DNA of 64,000 nt, taken from DATHXC01 sp035459965 (lineage in GTDB: Bacteria > Pseudomonadota > Gammaproteobacteria > Burkholderiales > Methylophilaceae). The stretch lies in contig DATHXC010000007.1 in assembly GCA_035459965.1 (NCBI GenBank), positions 372,001 through 436,000 on the forward strand, read 5' to 3'. Position numbers and translations under genes: made by a program. This document shows, in pieces, positions 35,233-44,342 of the stretch. Position 1 is the stretch's first letter. Each line of letters opens with the position of its first letter. The notes beneath the pieces are model-generated. The model had not been told where the DNA came from and did not search any database. It saw only the letters and a list, made by a program, of their open reading frames with translations.

Positions 35233-36107
35233 CAGTACAAGAAAAACTTCCAATGATAGCCAACCCCAGAGCCAGACGCAGCCTCCTTGTCACAGCCCTT
35301 TCTAATCCATTGGCTTTGACCGGTTTTATTATTATCGCCACGATTTTATTGTTGGCGGTGTTCGCGCCATTCATTGCGCCTTACGACCCGGATGCCATCG
35401 ATGTCAAAGCCATCCTGCTTGCCCCATCGCCACAACACCTGATGGGCACTGATGGCTTGGGACGGGATGTATTCTCGCGCATGCTGTTTGGCGCCCGTAT
35501 CTCATTGCTGGTGGGCATCGTTGCTGTGGGGATTGCAACGGTGATTGGCATAGTCCTGGGTGCAATCTCCGGGTATTACCGCGGCTGGGTAGATGTCACC
35601 ATCATGCGGCTGGTGGATGTAATGCTGTCCATCCCAACATTCTTCCTGATTCTTGCGGTGATTGCGTTCCTCACCCCGTCAATCTGGAACATCATGATCG
35701 TCATCGGCCTTACCTCATGGATGGGCGTCACGCGTCTGGTTCGCGCCGAGTTTCTCAGCCTGCAAGGCCGTGAATTTGTCCTAGCTGCACAGACATTGGG
35801 GGCAAAGGATTTTCGGCTCATCTTTACCCATCTACTACCTAACAGCCTGACACCGATTATAGTCAGCTCAGTATTAGGGATTGCCAGTGCCGTACTGGTT
35901 GAATCAGGCCTAAGCTTCCTGGGCCTCGGTGTACAGGCGCCTCAGGCCTCCTGGGGCAACATCCTGACCGATGGCAAAGTGTATATCCAGTTTGCCTGGT
36001 GGCTATCCCTGTTTCCCGGCTTTGCTATCCTGCTGACTGTGTTGGGGTATAATTTGCTTGGCGAAGGTTTGAGAGATGCGCTGGATCCCAGAACATCTGG
36101 GCATTAG
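35229..36107 (+). CDS. Peptide ABC transporter permease, DppC type
   Basis: A second inner-membrane permease, 292 residues. DppC/OppC features include FAPFIAPYDPDAIDV, HLMGTDGLGRDVFSRMLFGARISLLVG, the EAA loop VLAAQTLGAKDFRLIFTHLLPNSLTPI, and LSFLGLGVQAPQASWGNIL. It completes the membrane part of the importer. No DppD/DppF-like ATPase follows; the next gene is fabI. The ATPase must be encoded elsewhere, or be shared, for this importer to work. Confidence 0.92.
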   Translation: MTVQEKLPMIANPRARRSLLVTALSNPLALTGFIIIATILLLAVFAPFIAPYDPDAIDVKAILLAPSPQHLMGTDGLGRDVFSRMLFGARISLLVGIVAVGIATVIGIVLGAISGYYRGWVDVTIMRLVDVMLSIPTFFLILAVIAFLTPSIWNIMIVIGLTSWMGVTRLVRAEFLSLQGREFVLAAQTLGAKDFRLIFTHLLPNSLTPIIVSSVLGIASAVLVESGLSFLGLGVQAPQASWGNILTDGKVYIQFAWWLSLFPGFAILLTVLGYNLLGEGLRDALDPRTSGH

Positions 36108-36191
36108 TCAATTGGGCACTTAGCAGGCGATACTGGCCAAAATTACAGTAACTCAAAAATTAATTTCAAAGTCATTTAAGGAAAGCATTAC

Positions 36192-36974
36192 ATGGGATTC
36201 CTAGCTGGAAAACGCGCACTGATTGTTGGTCTACTGAGTAACCGCTCGATTGCCTATGGTATAGCCGAAGCAATGAAACGTGAAGGTGCAGAGCTTGCAT
36301 TCACTTATCAAATTGATAAATTTCAGGACCGCGTCACTAAACTCGCTGCAGACTTTGACTCCAGCATCGTATTACCTTGCGATGTTTCCGATGATGCGCA
36401 AATAGATGCACTATTCCCTGCGCTGGCCAAACATTGGGACGGGATTGATATCATTGTCCATTCTGTCGCTTTCGTACCGAAAGATGCACTGGATGGCGAT
36501 TACCTGGAAAAAGTGACCCGTGAGTATTTCCGTATTGCGCACGATGTCAGCTCGTATAGTTTCGCTGCACTGGCAAAAGCCGCTATGCCTATGCTCACAA
36601 GCAACGCCAGCCTGCTCACAGTGAGCTATCTGGGCGCAGAGCGCACACTGCCTAACTACAACGTCATGGGTGTTGCCAAGGCCAGCCTTGAGGCTAACGT
36701 GCGTTATATGGCACAAAGCCTTGGGCCTAAAGGCATACGCGTGAATGCAGTTTCTGCAGGCCCTATCAAGACGCTGGCCGCTTCAGGCATCGCTAATTTT
36801 GACAAGATGCAGGGTTTCAACGAAAAGCACGCACCATTGCGCCGCAATGTAACAATAGAAGAAGTCGGCAATGCTTCCGCCTTCCTCTGCAGTGACCTTG
36901 CCTCTGGCATTACGGGTGAAATCACTTACGTAGATGGTGGCATGAATATCACGGCTGCCGGAACGGTTGATTAG
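36192..36974 (+). CDS. fabI: Enoyl-ACP reductase (NADH) FabI
   Basis: FabI carries out the last reduction of each fatty-acid elongation cycle. The 260-residue protein has the atypical cofactor motif GLLSNRSIAYGIAEAMKREGAELAFTYQ, SVAFVPKDALDGDY, and the catalytic Tyr-x6-Lys in YNVMGVAKASLEANVRYMA. It ends DLASGITGEITYVDGGMNI. It is the triclosan-target type of reductase. A clear terminator follows at 37002-37029. Confidence 0.96.
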   Translation: MGFLAGKRALIVGLLSNRSIAYGIAEAMKREGAELAFTYQIDKFQDRVTKLAADFDSSIVLPCDVSDDAQIDALFPALAKHWDGIDIIVHSVAFVPKDALDGDYLEKVTREYFRIAHDVSSYSFAALAKAAMPMLTSNASLLTVSYLGAERTLPNYNVMGVAKASLEANVRYMAQSLGPKGIRVNAVSAGPIKTLAASGIANFDKMQGFNEKHAPLRRNVTIEEVGNASAFLCSDLASGITGEITYVDGGMNITAAGTVD

Positions 36975-37001
36975 TAATTAAGCAATCAAACCAGATCAAA
37001 T

Positions 37002-37029
37002 AAAAAGGGCGGAATATCCGCCCTTTTTA
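37002..37029. terminator. Bidirectional terminator between fabI and ppiD
   Basis: The 12-bp stem AAAAAGGGCGGA/TCCGCCCTTTTT with a 4-base loop is flanked by A and T tracts. It sits between the convergent fabI and ppiD genes. Confidence 0.92.
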
Positions 37030-37056
37030 TTTTCTAATACTACTTTACTACTAAAC

Positions 37057-38958
37057 TTATTGATTAGTAGAACTTGTACCCAGCAATTGTTTGTTTACAG
37101 TGATTTTTGCTTTGTCTTTTAATGAGCTTATATAAGCAGCAGCATATTCTGTCGATAATGCCTGCTGCAATTCCAGTTCTGCAGCTTTCTTCGCAGAATC
37201 ATCAGTTGCCAGAGTATCGTCTACGCGCGTGACCTTAACAAGCAAGTAGCCTTTCCTGCTATCGGCAATACCCGCATATGCAGGAAGCTTACTCGTATCA
37301 ATCTTGAATACTTGTGACATAGCGAGATCAGTCAGGCCCTGCGCGTCCTTGCGTGTAACGACAACAGAAGGGATCCACTCCAGCGCAGTGGCGGCTTTAC
37401 CATCACGCAGTGTGACCAGTGTTGCCTCACCCTTTTGAGATGCGAGCTTGGCTGCAGCCTCAAGTTTCAAATAATCCTCAATTCCAGCCTTAACCTCATC
37501 AAAGGTGCGTGGCGCTGCCGGCTTATAATCGACTATACGTGCTGAAACCAGTGAGCTGTTTGAGACTTCTACAGCTTCAGTATTACGCTTGTCCTTGAGA
37601 ACTTCATCCGTAAATACCAGGTTCATCAATTTATCATTCTTGAAGAACTTGGCACCATCAGCACGGCTTAACCAATCCGTCTTTTGTACCTGCAGACCAA
37701 ATGCATCAGCGGCTGGCTTCAAGCTGCTGGATTGCTCATATACCATATTGCTGAAATTCTCAGCTTGTTCCGAGAATTTCGCTAATGACTTTTGATACAT
37801 TAGCTCGGCACGAATTTGAGGCTTAACTGCATCATAGCCTTGTGCCTGACCACTGATCTCAGTCAGCTTGATAATGTGGTATCCAAACTCTGATTCGACC
37901 AGGTCACTTATAGCGCCTGGCGTCATATTGAATACAGCCTCATCAAACGATTTGACCATGGTGCCACGACCGAACAAACCTAAGTCGCCACCCTTTTCAG
38001 CAGAACCAGGATCCTGAGAGTATTTCTTTGCCAGTTCAGCAAACTTGGCAGGATTTTTCTTAACCTCGGCCAGCACATCTTCTGCTTTCTTTTTTGCATC
38101 AAGCTTAGCTTGCGGTGTAGCGCTCACGCCAAACCCAATCAATATATGACTGGCTCGACGCTGTTCGTTACCTTGAAATTTAGAAGCATTCTCGGCATAG
38201 TATTTTTTGACATCATCTTCAGATACCTGCATACCCATGATCAATGAGTTGGCAGACATCAAGACAAATTCAAGCTTGACCTGTTCTGGTACGCGAAATT
38301 TGTCCTTGTTTGTTTCGTAATAAGCCTTGACCTGACTTGGATCTATTTTGACCTGTGAAATGAAATCCGCTGTTTTAATTTCCGCTACGCTAACCTCACG
38401 CTGCTGATGTTCGGCCTTAAGCGATTTTTCAGTAATCGATTGTGGAAAATAAGCTAACGTTGCCAAGCCTTCACGTGCTTGCTGTGCGAGTAAATCAGAT
38501 CGGATGGAGCTTTCGAACTTTGAGGGTGACAGCTGGTTCTGCTTTAATAAACTATCGTATTGCTGCTGGGAAAACTGGCCATTTTCCTGAAACTCAGGCA
38601 AGCCTAGAATGTATTTGCTTAGCTGCTCATCACTGATCCTGAATTTGGCATTCCTGACCTCAGAGTTAACCAGGCGGGTTGCAATCAGCCTGTTAAGCTG
38701 CGACTCTTTGATTTCCGGACTTTCCAGGATACTCAGATCTTTTTCACCTTGCGCCTGCAGTCTATTACGCAAACTTTGCATGGCATTACTATATTCCTGT
38801 ACCGAAATTGCCTCACCATTTACTTTGGCAATAGGTGCACTGGAACCTGCATCCCGTAAATAGGCATCTATACCAAATAATGCAAATGGAACAGTGATAA
38901 GAGCAAGTATGGCCTTAGCCAGCCAGCCTTTGGAACGTTCACGAATTAACTCCAACAT
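37057..38958 (-). CDS. ppiD: Periplasmic folding chaperone PpiD
   Basis: PpiD is an inner-membrane-anchored chaperone near the Sec translocon. The 633-residue protein begins MLELIRERSKGWLAKAILALITVPFALFGIDAYL, which is a cytoplasmic start plus one membrane anchor. A SurA_N-like chaperone region follows (about 35-190). Then comes a parvulin domain (about 260-370: RASHILIGFG, KYSQDPGSAEKGGDLGLFGRGTMVKSFDEAVF, FGYHIIKL) and a C-terminal chaperone-like region. Its position after lon-hup and the tRNA pair is the usual one. Confidence 0.93.
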   Translation of the reverse strand: MLELIRERSKGWLAKAILALITVPFALFGIDAYLRDAGSSAPIAKVNGEAISVQEYSNAMQSLRNRLQAQGEKDLSILESPEIKESQLNRLIATRLVNSEVRNAKFRISDEQLSKYILGLPEFQENGQFSQQQYDSLLKQNQLSPSKFESSIRSDLLAQQAREGLATLAYFPQSITEKSLKAEHQQREVSVAEIKTADFISQVKIDPSQVKAYYETNKDKFRVPEQVKLEFVLMSANSLIMGMQVSEDDVKKYYAENASKFQGNEQRRASHILIGFGVSATPQAKLDAKKKAEDVLAEVKKNPAKFAELAKKYSQDPGSAEKGGDLGLFGRGTMVKSFDEAVFNMTPGAISDLVESEFGYHIIKLTEISGQAQGYDAVKPQIRAELMYQKSLAKFSEQAENFSNMVYEQSSSLKPAADAFGLQVQKTDWLSRADGAKFFKNDKLMNLVFTDEVLKDKRNTEAVEVSNSSLVSARIVDYKPAAPRTFDEVKAGIEDYLKLEAAAKLASQKGEATLVTLRDGKAATALEWIPSVVVTRKDAQGLTDLAMSQVFKIDTSKLPAYAGIADSRKGYLLVKVTRVDDTLATDDSAKKAAELELQQALSTEYAAAYISSLKDKAKITVNKQLLGTSSTNQ

Positions 38959-39120
38959 AACGATTACACTTTCCGGTTTCGATAACTATGAATTGTAAAT
39001 GCCAACATGCAAGCCAGTACATAAGCAGGCGAATGTTGAGCAAAACTAATCCGTGAATATACCACACTCGGATAGGCTGGGACAGGCTTGGAATGACTTG
39101 AGAGGGATAAGCAGAAAACA

Positions 39121-39149
39121 AAAAAGCGAGTCGTAAAGACTCGCTTTTT
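39121..39149. terminator. Terminator after tRNA-Asp
   Basis: The 12-bp stem AAAAAGCGAGTC/GACTCGCTTTTT with a 5-base loop ends the minus-strand hup/tRNA transcript. Confidence 0.88.
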
Positions 39150-39164
39150 ATACCTGCATTTTCT

Positions 39165-39241
39165 TGGCGGAGTGGACGGGACTCGAACCCGCGACCCCCG
39201 GCGTGACAGGCCGGTATTCTAACCAACTGAACTACCACTCC
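39165..39241 (-). tRNA. tRNA-Asp (anticodon GUC)
   Basis: On the minus strand the acceptor GGAGTGG pairs with CCACTCC, with discriminator G and encoded CCA. The anticodon loop CTGTCAC carries GTC. The T loop is GTTCGAGTC. Length 77. Confidence 0.97.
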
Positions 39242-39295
39242 TAAAACTTTTTACCAGTTAGTTACCTAGCAAAGCTATCACATCATGCTGTTGAC

Positions 39296-39371
39296 TGGTG
39301 GGTGCTGACGGGGTCGAACCGCCGACATTCGCCTTGTAAGGGCGACGCTCTACCAACTGAGCTAAGCACCC
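39296..39371 (-). tRNA. tRNA-Val (anticodon UAC)
   Basis: On the minus strand the acceptor GGGTGCT pairs with AGCACCC, followed by A and encoded CCA. The anticodon loop CTTACAA carries TAC. Length 76. It lies between hup (22 bases) and tRNA-Asp (54 bases). Confidence 0.97.
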
Positions 39372-39393
39372 CTTGCCTCAACAGCAAAGAACG

Positions 39394-39666
39394 CTAGTTT
39401 ACAGCATCCTTGAGCGCTTTACCAGCTCTGAACTTAGGAGAATTAGCGGCTTTAATCTTGATAGTAGCGCCTGTGCGTGGGTTGCGGCCATTGCGTGCTG
39501 CGCGCTTGCCTACGTAAAACGTACCAAAACCAATCAGTGTGACCAAGTCGCCCTTTTTCAAGGCTTTGGTAACGGCAGCAGTAGTTGCATCTAAAGAACG
39601 GCCAGCAGCAGCTTTAGAAATTCCAGCGGCTTTAGCGATTTGATCTATCAGTTCAGATTTGTTCAC
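39394..39666 (-). CDS. hupB: DNA-binding protein HU
   Basis: HU is a small histone-like dimer that bends DNA. The 90-residue protein begins MNKSELIDQIAKAAGISKAAAGRSLDA and has the DNA-arm signature GFGTFYVGKRAARNGRNPRTGATIKI with the conserved Pro. It follows lon by 108 bases, as in most proteobacteria, and has its own promoter. Confidence 0.97.
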   Translation of the reverse strand: MNKSELIDQIAKAAGISKAAAGRSLDATTAAVTKALKKGDLVTLIGFGTFYVGKRAARNGRNPRTGATIKIKAANSPKFRAGKALKDAVN

Positions 39667-39722
39667 GTGTAATCCCCTTTCGTCATTATTAATATAAGAC
39701 AGGCTTTAACCCTGTGCCTAGC

Positions 39723-39752
39723 TTTATATCAAGTGGCAAAAGGCCGTGTCAA
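39723..39752 (-). promoter_or_regulatory. Sigma-70 promoter of hup
   Basis: On the minus strand a perfect TTGACA (39747-39752) and TATAAA (39723-39728) are separated by 18 bases, about 55 bases before the hup start. It lies in the lon-hup gap. Confidence 0.75.
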
Positions 39753-39774
39753 GCCTTTCCCGCTAAATATTCAC

Positions 39775-42222
39775 TTAATGCTTGGTAATTGACGAAACTT
39801 CCACATCTTTCGTATCCTTTACCTCAGAAGCAACCGCAGGCACTGCAGCCAAAGCATCACTTGCCGATGGCATACGCTCTAGCGCAATCTCCAACACCTC
39901 ATCTATCCATTTAACAGGATGGATTTCCAGGCAATTTTTAATGTTTTCAGGAATCTCAGTTAGGTCCTTTACATTTTGCTCAGGAATCATCACGGTCTTG
40001 ATGCCACCACGGTGAGCTGCCAACAGTTTTTCCTTCAATCCACCGATTGGTAACACTTCCCCGCGCAAGGTAATTTCACCAGTCATCGCCACATCTGCAC
40101 GGACCGGAATATTGCTGAGTACTGAGACTAATGCAGTGCAAATAGCGATACCCGCACTCGGACCATCTTTAGGAGTTGCGCCTTCAGGCAAGTGAATGTG
40201 TATGTCACTCTTTTCATGGAAATCTTCGGCAATGCCAAGACGCTTGGCGCGGCTACGAACCACACTCATCGCTGCCTGGATAGATTCCTGCATCACTTCA
40301 CCCAACTTACCGGTAGTAATGACCTTGCCCTTGCCTGGCAGCAATACCGACTCTATGGTGAGTAGCTCGCCGCCCACTTCCGTCCATGCCAAACCGGTAA
40401 CCTGACCAACCTGATTTGCTTTAGCGGCAACGCCATAGTCAAAGCGCTGAACACCTAAGTATTTATCAAGATTTTTTGGTGTTACCGATACTTTGCGCGC
40501 CACTTTACTTGTAGATTTGGCTTTTGCCGTGAGCAGCTCCTTTACTACCTTGCGACAAACTTTGGAAATTTCACGATCCAGACTGCGCACACCTGCCTCA
40601 CGTGTGTAATAACGTACCACATCACGTATGGTGGCTTCGGCGATACTGATTTCTGTATCTTTTAGTCCGTGAGTTTCCAATTGCTTGGGTAGCAAATAGC
40701 GCATGGCAATATTCACTTTTTCATCTTCCGTATAACCTGCAAGACGAATGACTTCCATACGATCAAGCAATGGTGCTGGAATATTGAGCGAATTAGCGGT
40801 AGCTACAAACATCACGTCAGACAAGTCGTACTCAACTTCGACGTAATGATCGACAAAAGTGTGATTTTGTTCAGGGTCCAGAACTTCCAGCAACGCTGAA
40901 GATGGATCGCCACGGAAATCCTGGCCCATCTTATCCACTTCATCAAGCAAGAATAATGGGTTTTTCACAGCGACCTTGGTCATGCTCTGCAAAACTTTGC
41001 CTGGCATAGAACCTATATAAGTACGGCGATGACCGCGAATTTCGGATTCGTCACGCACGCCACCCAGCGCTACACGTACGAACTTGCGGTTAACTGCCTT
41101 GGCTATGCTTTGCCCAAGCGAAGTCTTACCCACACCAGGAGGACCAACCAGACACAAGATAGGCGCTTTAAGCTTACCAACACGTTGTTGCACTGCCAGA
41201 TACTCAACAATACGCTCTTTAACTTTCTCTAAGCCGTAATGATCTGCATCCAGAATGCCTTCAGCAGCAATCAGATCTTTACTGATTTTGGTTTTCTTTT
41301 TCCATGGCAGATTAACCAACGTCTCGATGTAATTACGCACCACAGTCGACTCTGCCGACATGGGCGACATCATCTTCAGCTTCTTCATTTCAGCATTAGC
41401 TTTTTTCAAAGCCTCTTTAGTCATACCAGCCAGCTTTATGCGTTTTTCCAGCTCTTCAATATCAGCATTTTCATCCTGCTCTCCAAGCTCTTTCTGAATG
41501 GCCTTAACTTGCTCATTGAGGTAATACTCGCGCTGGCTTTTTTCCATCTGACGTTTTACACGCCCACGGATACGCTTTTCCACCTGCAGAATATCGATTT
41601 CCGCTTCCAGCAAACTTAACAGGTGCTCCAAGCGATCGGAAACACTGAACATCTCGAGTATGCTCTGTTTCTCTTCAAGCTTGAGCGTCAAATGCGCAGT
41701 AATAGTGTCAGCTAAGCGGCCAGCGTCATCAATGGTGGCAAGCGAGGTCAGGATTTCCGGGGGGATTTTTTTATTCAGTTTCACGTACTGGTCAAACTGA
41801 GTAAACACGGTACGCATCAGCGCCTGGGTTTCGCTGTCGTCTTCCGGTGTATTCTCGATACGCTCTGCTTTTGCCGCAAAGCATTCATCCGTCTCGACAA
41901 ACTCGACTACTTTTGCACGATGCACACCCTCAACCAACACTTTTACAGTGCCGTCAGGCAACTTAAGCATTTGCAATACGGTAGCTATAGTGCCGACTTC
42001 ATACAAGTCGGCAGCATCGGGCTCATCCTTATTAGGAGACTTTTGTGCAACCAGCAATATCTGCTTGTTATGCTCAGAGGCGAGCTCAAGCGCGCGAACA
42101 GACTTGGCACGACCAACAAACAAAGGGATAACCAAATGGGGATACACCACTACATCGCGAAGGGGCAGTAGCGGCAACAAACCAGAGTCTGGGGAGAAAG
42201 CCGGTAGAGTTTGTTCTGTCAT
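39775..42222 (-). CDS. lon: ATP-dependent protease Lon
   Basis: Lon is the AAA+ serine protease that degrades misfolded and regulatory proteins. In order it has an N-terminal substrate-binding domain (LPLLPLRDVVVYPHLVIPLFVGR), a coiled-coil region, an AAA+ module with Walker A LVGPPGVGKTSLGQSI and Walker B FLLDEVDKMG, and a C-terminal protease domain with the Ser-Lys pair (PKDGPSAGIAICTAL). The length from ATG 42222 is 815. A start at 42249 is also open but lacks family support. A heat-shock-type promoter lies upstream. Confidence 0.96.
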   Translation of the reverse strand: MTEQTLPAFSPDSGLLPLLPLRDVVVYPHLVIPLFVGRAKSVRALELASEHNKQILLVAQKSPNKDEPDAADLYEVGTIATVLQMLKLPDGTVKVLVEGVHRAKVVEFVETDECFAAKAERIENTPEDDSETQALMRTVFTQFDQYVKLNKKIPPEILTSLATIDDAGRLADTITAHLTLKLEEKQSILEMFSVSDRLEHLLSLLEAEIDILQVEKRIRGRVKRQMEKSQREYYLNEQVKAIQKELGEQDENADIEELEKRIKLAGMTKEALKKANAEMKKLKMMSPMSAESTVVRNYIETLVNLPWKKKTKISKDLIAAEGILDADHYGLEKVKERIVEYLAVQQRVGKLKAPILCLVGPPGVGKTSLGQSIAKAVNRKFVRVALGGVRDESEIRGHRRTYIGSMPGKVLQSMTKVAVKNPLFLLDEVDKMGQDFRGDPSSALLEVLDPEQNHTFVDHYVEVEYDLSDVMFVATANSLNIPAPLLDRMEVIRLAGYTEDEKVNIAMRYLLPKQLETHGLKDTEISIAEATIRDVVRYYTREAGVRSLDREISKVCRKVVKELLTAKAKSTSKVARKVSVTPKNLDKYLGVQRFDYGVAAKANQVGQVTGLAWTEVGGELLTIESVLLPGKGKVITTGKLGEVMQESIQAAMSVVRSRAKRLGIAEDFHEKSDIHIHLPEGATPKDGPSAGIAICTALVSVLSNIPVRADVAMTGEITLRGEVLPIGGLKEKLLAAHRGGIKTVMIPEQNVKDLTEIPENIKNCLEIHPVKWIDEVLEIALERMPSASDALAAVPAVASEVKDTKDVEVSSITKH

Positions 42223-42245
42223 GGAGAAAACCTTCAGTGTTAGCT

Positions 42246-42268
42246 GCACACAGCAACATACTGTGTGC
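42246..42268 (-). promoter_or_regulatory. Inverted repeat in the lon leader
   Basis: A perfect 8-bp inverted repeat GCACACAG/CTGTGTGC has a 7-base spacer. It lies between the predicted heat-shock promoter and the lon start, so it would form a hairpin near the 5' end of the mRNA, or it could bind a dimeric regulator. Confidence 0.45.
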
Positions 42269-42280
42269 GTATATTATCTA

Positions 42281-42307
42281 ATTGGGGGCAAACACTGGCG
42301 CTTCAAG
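42281..42307 (-). promoter_or_regulatory. Sigma-32 (heat-shock) type promoter of lon
   Basis: On the minus strand CTTGAA (42302-42307) is followed after 13 bases by CCCCCAAT (42281-42288). The E. coli sigma-32 pattern is CTTGAAA and CCCCATNT at similar spacing. lon is a classical member of the heat-shock regulon. Confidence 0.65.
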
Positions 42308-42345
42308 TGCCAGCGTTAAAAATTTCAAACGCATGGCTCAACGCA

Positions 42346-42371
42346 TGTGACTGACTTTGCAATCAGTCACA
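42346..42371 (-). promoter_or_regulatory. Hairpin between clpX and lon
   Basis: A perfect 9-bp stem TGTGACTGA/TCAGTCACA with an 8-base loop lies 8 bases after the clpX stop. There is no T tract, so it is not a classic terminator. It may protect the clpX mRNA 3' end, act with Rho, or be an operator upstream of the lon promoter. Confidence 0.5.
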
Positions 42372-42379
42372 TTAACAGT

Positions 42380-43657
42380 CTAACTTGCTGATTCGGCGAG
42401 ACGTGGAGCCTCATCAGAGTAAATCAGGATGGGTGGGTTATTACCGTTAATCACGCCATCATCCACCACCACTTTGGTCAGATTGGGCATGGATGGCAAA
42501 TCAAACATGATCTCAAGCAAAGCGTGTTCGATAATAGAGCGTAATCCACGTGCACCTGTCTTGCGCTCCAGCGCTTTCTTGGAAATAACACGTAAGGCAG
42601 AATCACGAAACTCCAGCTCCACTCCTTCCATCTTGAAGAGTTTGGCGAACTGCTTGGTTAAAGCATTCTTAGGCTCAACCAGAATTGTCATCAAAGCTGC
42701 TTCGTCCAGTGATTCCAGTGTCGCAATAGCAGGCAAGCGACCTACAAATTCAGGGATCAGGCCAAACTTGATCAAATCTTCAGGCTCTACGTCACGCAAA
42801 ACTTCGCCAATTGCGCGTGCATCTTCCTTGCTCTTTACTTCAGCACCGAAACCAATACCACCTTTCTCAGAGCGGCGACGGATGACTTTATCCAAGCCGT
42901 CAAATGCACCACCGCAGATGAACAGGATGTTGGTAGTGTCGAGTTGCACGAACTCTTGATTTGGATGCTTGCGTCCACCTTGAGGCGGCACGGATGCAAC
43001 CGTACCTTCAATCAGCTTGAGTAAGGCCTGTTGCACGCCTTCGCCAGAAACATCGCGAGTAATTGATGGGTTATCTGATTTGCGTGAGATTTTGTCGATT
43101 TCATCGATATATACAATGCCACGCTGTGCTTTTTCAACATCATAGTCACATTTCTGCAGCAGCTTCTGCATGATATTCTCGACGTCTTCACCTACATAAC
43201 CGGCTTCGGTCAACGTAGTAGCATCGGCCATCACAAAAGGCACATCTAGCAGCCTGGCAAGTGTTTGCGCCAGCAAAGTCTTGCCTGAGCCTGTTGGGCC
43301 AATCACCAGAATATTACTCTTGGCGATTTCAACATCGTCTTTATCGCTAGGTGATGCCTGATCTAAGCGCTTGTAGTGATTGTAAACCGCAACGGATAAA
43401 CTTTTTTTAGCTTGGGTTTGACCAATGACATATTGATCAAGAATAGCGCAAATTTCTTTGGGAGTAGGAAGACCGCCATCGCGGGTCTTAAGTGCGCCGT
43501 CACCCTGCACTTCTTCGCGAATAATGTCATTGCAAAGATCGACACACTCATCGCAAATAAATACAGAGGGCCCTGCTATCAGCTTTCTGACTTCATGCTG
43601 ACTTTTACCGCAAAACGAGCAATAAAGTAATTTTTCGCCTTCGGCTTTGGTCGTCAT
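42380..43657 (-). CDS. clpX: ATP-dependent unfoldase ClpX
   Basis: ClpX unfolds tagged substrates and feeds them to ClpP. The 425-residue protein has the N-terminal zinc domain (CSFCGKSQHEVRKLIAG, CDECVDLC), Walker A IGPTGSGKTLLAQTL, Walker B VYIDEIDKIS, and the ClpP-binding IGF-type loop (KGGIGFGAEV). It lies 34 bases downstream of clpP on the same strand. Confidence 0.97.
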   Translation of the reverse strand: MTTKAEGEKLLYCSFCGKSQHEVRKLIAGPSVFICDECVDLCNDIIREEVQGDGALKTRDGGLPTPKEICAILDQYVIGQTQAKKSLSVAVYNHYKRLDQASPSDKDDVEIAKSNILVIGPTGSGKTLLAQTLARLLDVPFVMADATTLTEAGYVGEDVENIMQKLLQKCDYDVEKAQRGIVYIDEIDKISRKSDNPSITRDVSGEGVQQALLKLIEGTVASVPPQGGRKHPNQEFVQLDTTNILFICGGAFDGLDKVIRRRSEKGGIGFGAEVKSKEDARAIGEVLRDVEPEDLIKFGLIPEFVGRLPAIATLESLDEAALMTILVEPKNALTKQFAKLFKMEGVELEFRDSALRVISKKALERKTGARGLRSIIEHALLEIMFDLPSMPNLTKVVVDDGVINGNNPPILIYSDEAPRLAESAS

Positions 43658-43691
43658 TAAACTTTCCTAATATAAAACTAACACTGTCATA

Positions 43692-44342
43692 TTATGCGGC
43701 ATCTGTGCGGTTGGCAATAACCTTGTCTATCATGCCATAAGCAACAGACTGCTCTGAACTCATGAAATTATCACGCTCGGTATCCCGATCAATTTCTTCG
43801 GCAGTCTTGCCAGTGTGGTGTGCAAGAATATCGTTCAGACGCCCGCGCAGATACATGATCTCCTTGGCATGGATTTCAATGTCGCTTGACTGGCCTTGGA
43901 AGCCACCTGAAGGCTGGTGAATCATCACACGTGAGTTGGGCAGGCAGAAACGCTTACCCTTGGCACCAGATGCCAGTAAGAATGCGCCCATGCTTGCAGC
44001 TTGCCCGATACACAGGGTGCTGACATCCGGCTTAATAAACTGCATGGTGTCATAAATAGACATTCCAGCAGTAACTGAACCACCCGGGGAATTAATATAT
44101 AGCGAGATGTCCTTATCAGGATTTTCAGCTTCTAAGAATAGCAACTGCGCCACAATGAGATTAGCTGACATGTCATTGACCGGACCAACCAGGAAAATCA
44201 CTCGCTCTTTGAGCAGGCGTGAATAAATATCGTAAGAGCGCTCACCGCGGCCGCTTTGCTCCACAACCATAGGGATCAAACCCAGGCCTTGTGGCTCCCA
44301 CTGATTATTACCTTGTGATCCAGACTGACTGTACATACTCAT
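43692..44342 (-). CDS. clpP: ATP-dependent Clp protease proteolytic subunit
   Basis: ClpP forms the tetradecameric proteolytic chamber. The 216-residue protein has VVEQSGRGERSYDIYSRLLKERVIFL near the start, the catalytic Ser in GQAASMGAFLLASG, and the catalytic His in RVMIHQPSGGFQGQ. Its start codon overlaps the tig stop (TAATG), so translation is probably coupled. A second ATG lies two codons later. Confidence 0.97.
   Translation of the reverse strand: MSMYSQSGSQGNNQWEPQGLGLIPMVVEQSGRGERSYDIYSRLLKERVIFLVGPVNDMSANLIVAQLLFLEAENPDKDISLYINSPGGSVTAGMSIYDTMQFIKPDVSTLCIGQAASMGAFLLASGAKGKRFCLPNSRVMIHQPSGGFQGQSSDIEIHAKEIMYLRGRLNDILAHHTGKTAEEIDRDTERDNFMSSEQSVAYGMIDKVIANRTDAA

Noticed and set aside
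38939..39238. Minus-strand open frame of about 100 codons across the tRNA-Asp region
   Set aside because: Its first part is tRNA-Asp read as protein (the familiar VRIPACHAGGRGFESRP string), and it runs through the terminator. Not a gene.
39165..39371. tRNA genes as an integration site for a mobile element
   Set aside because: No duplicated tRNA end, integrase or foreign gene flanks them, and the neighbours are the normal hup and ppiD.
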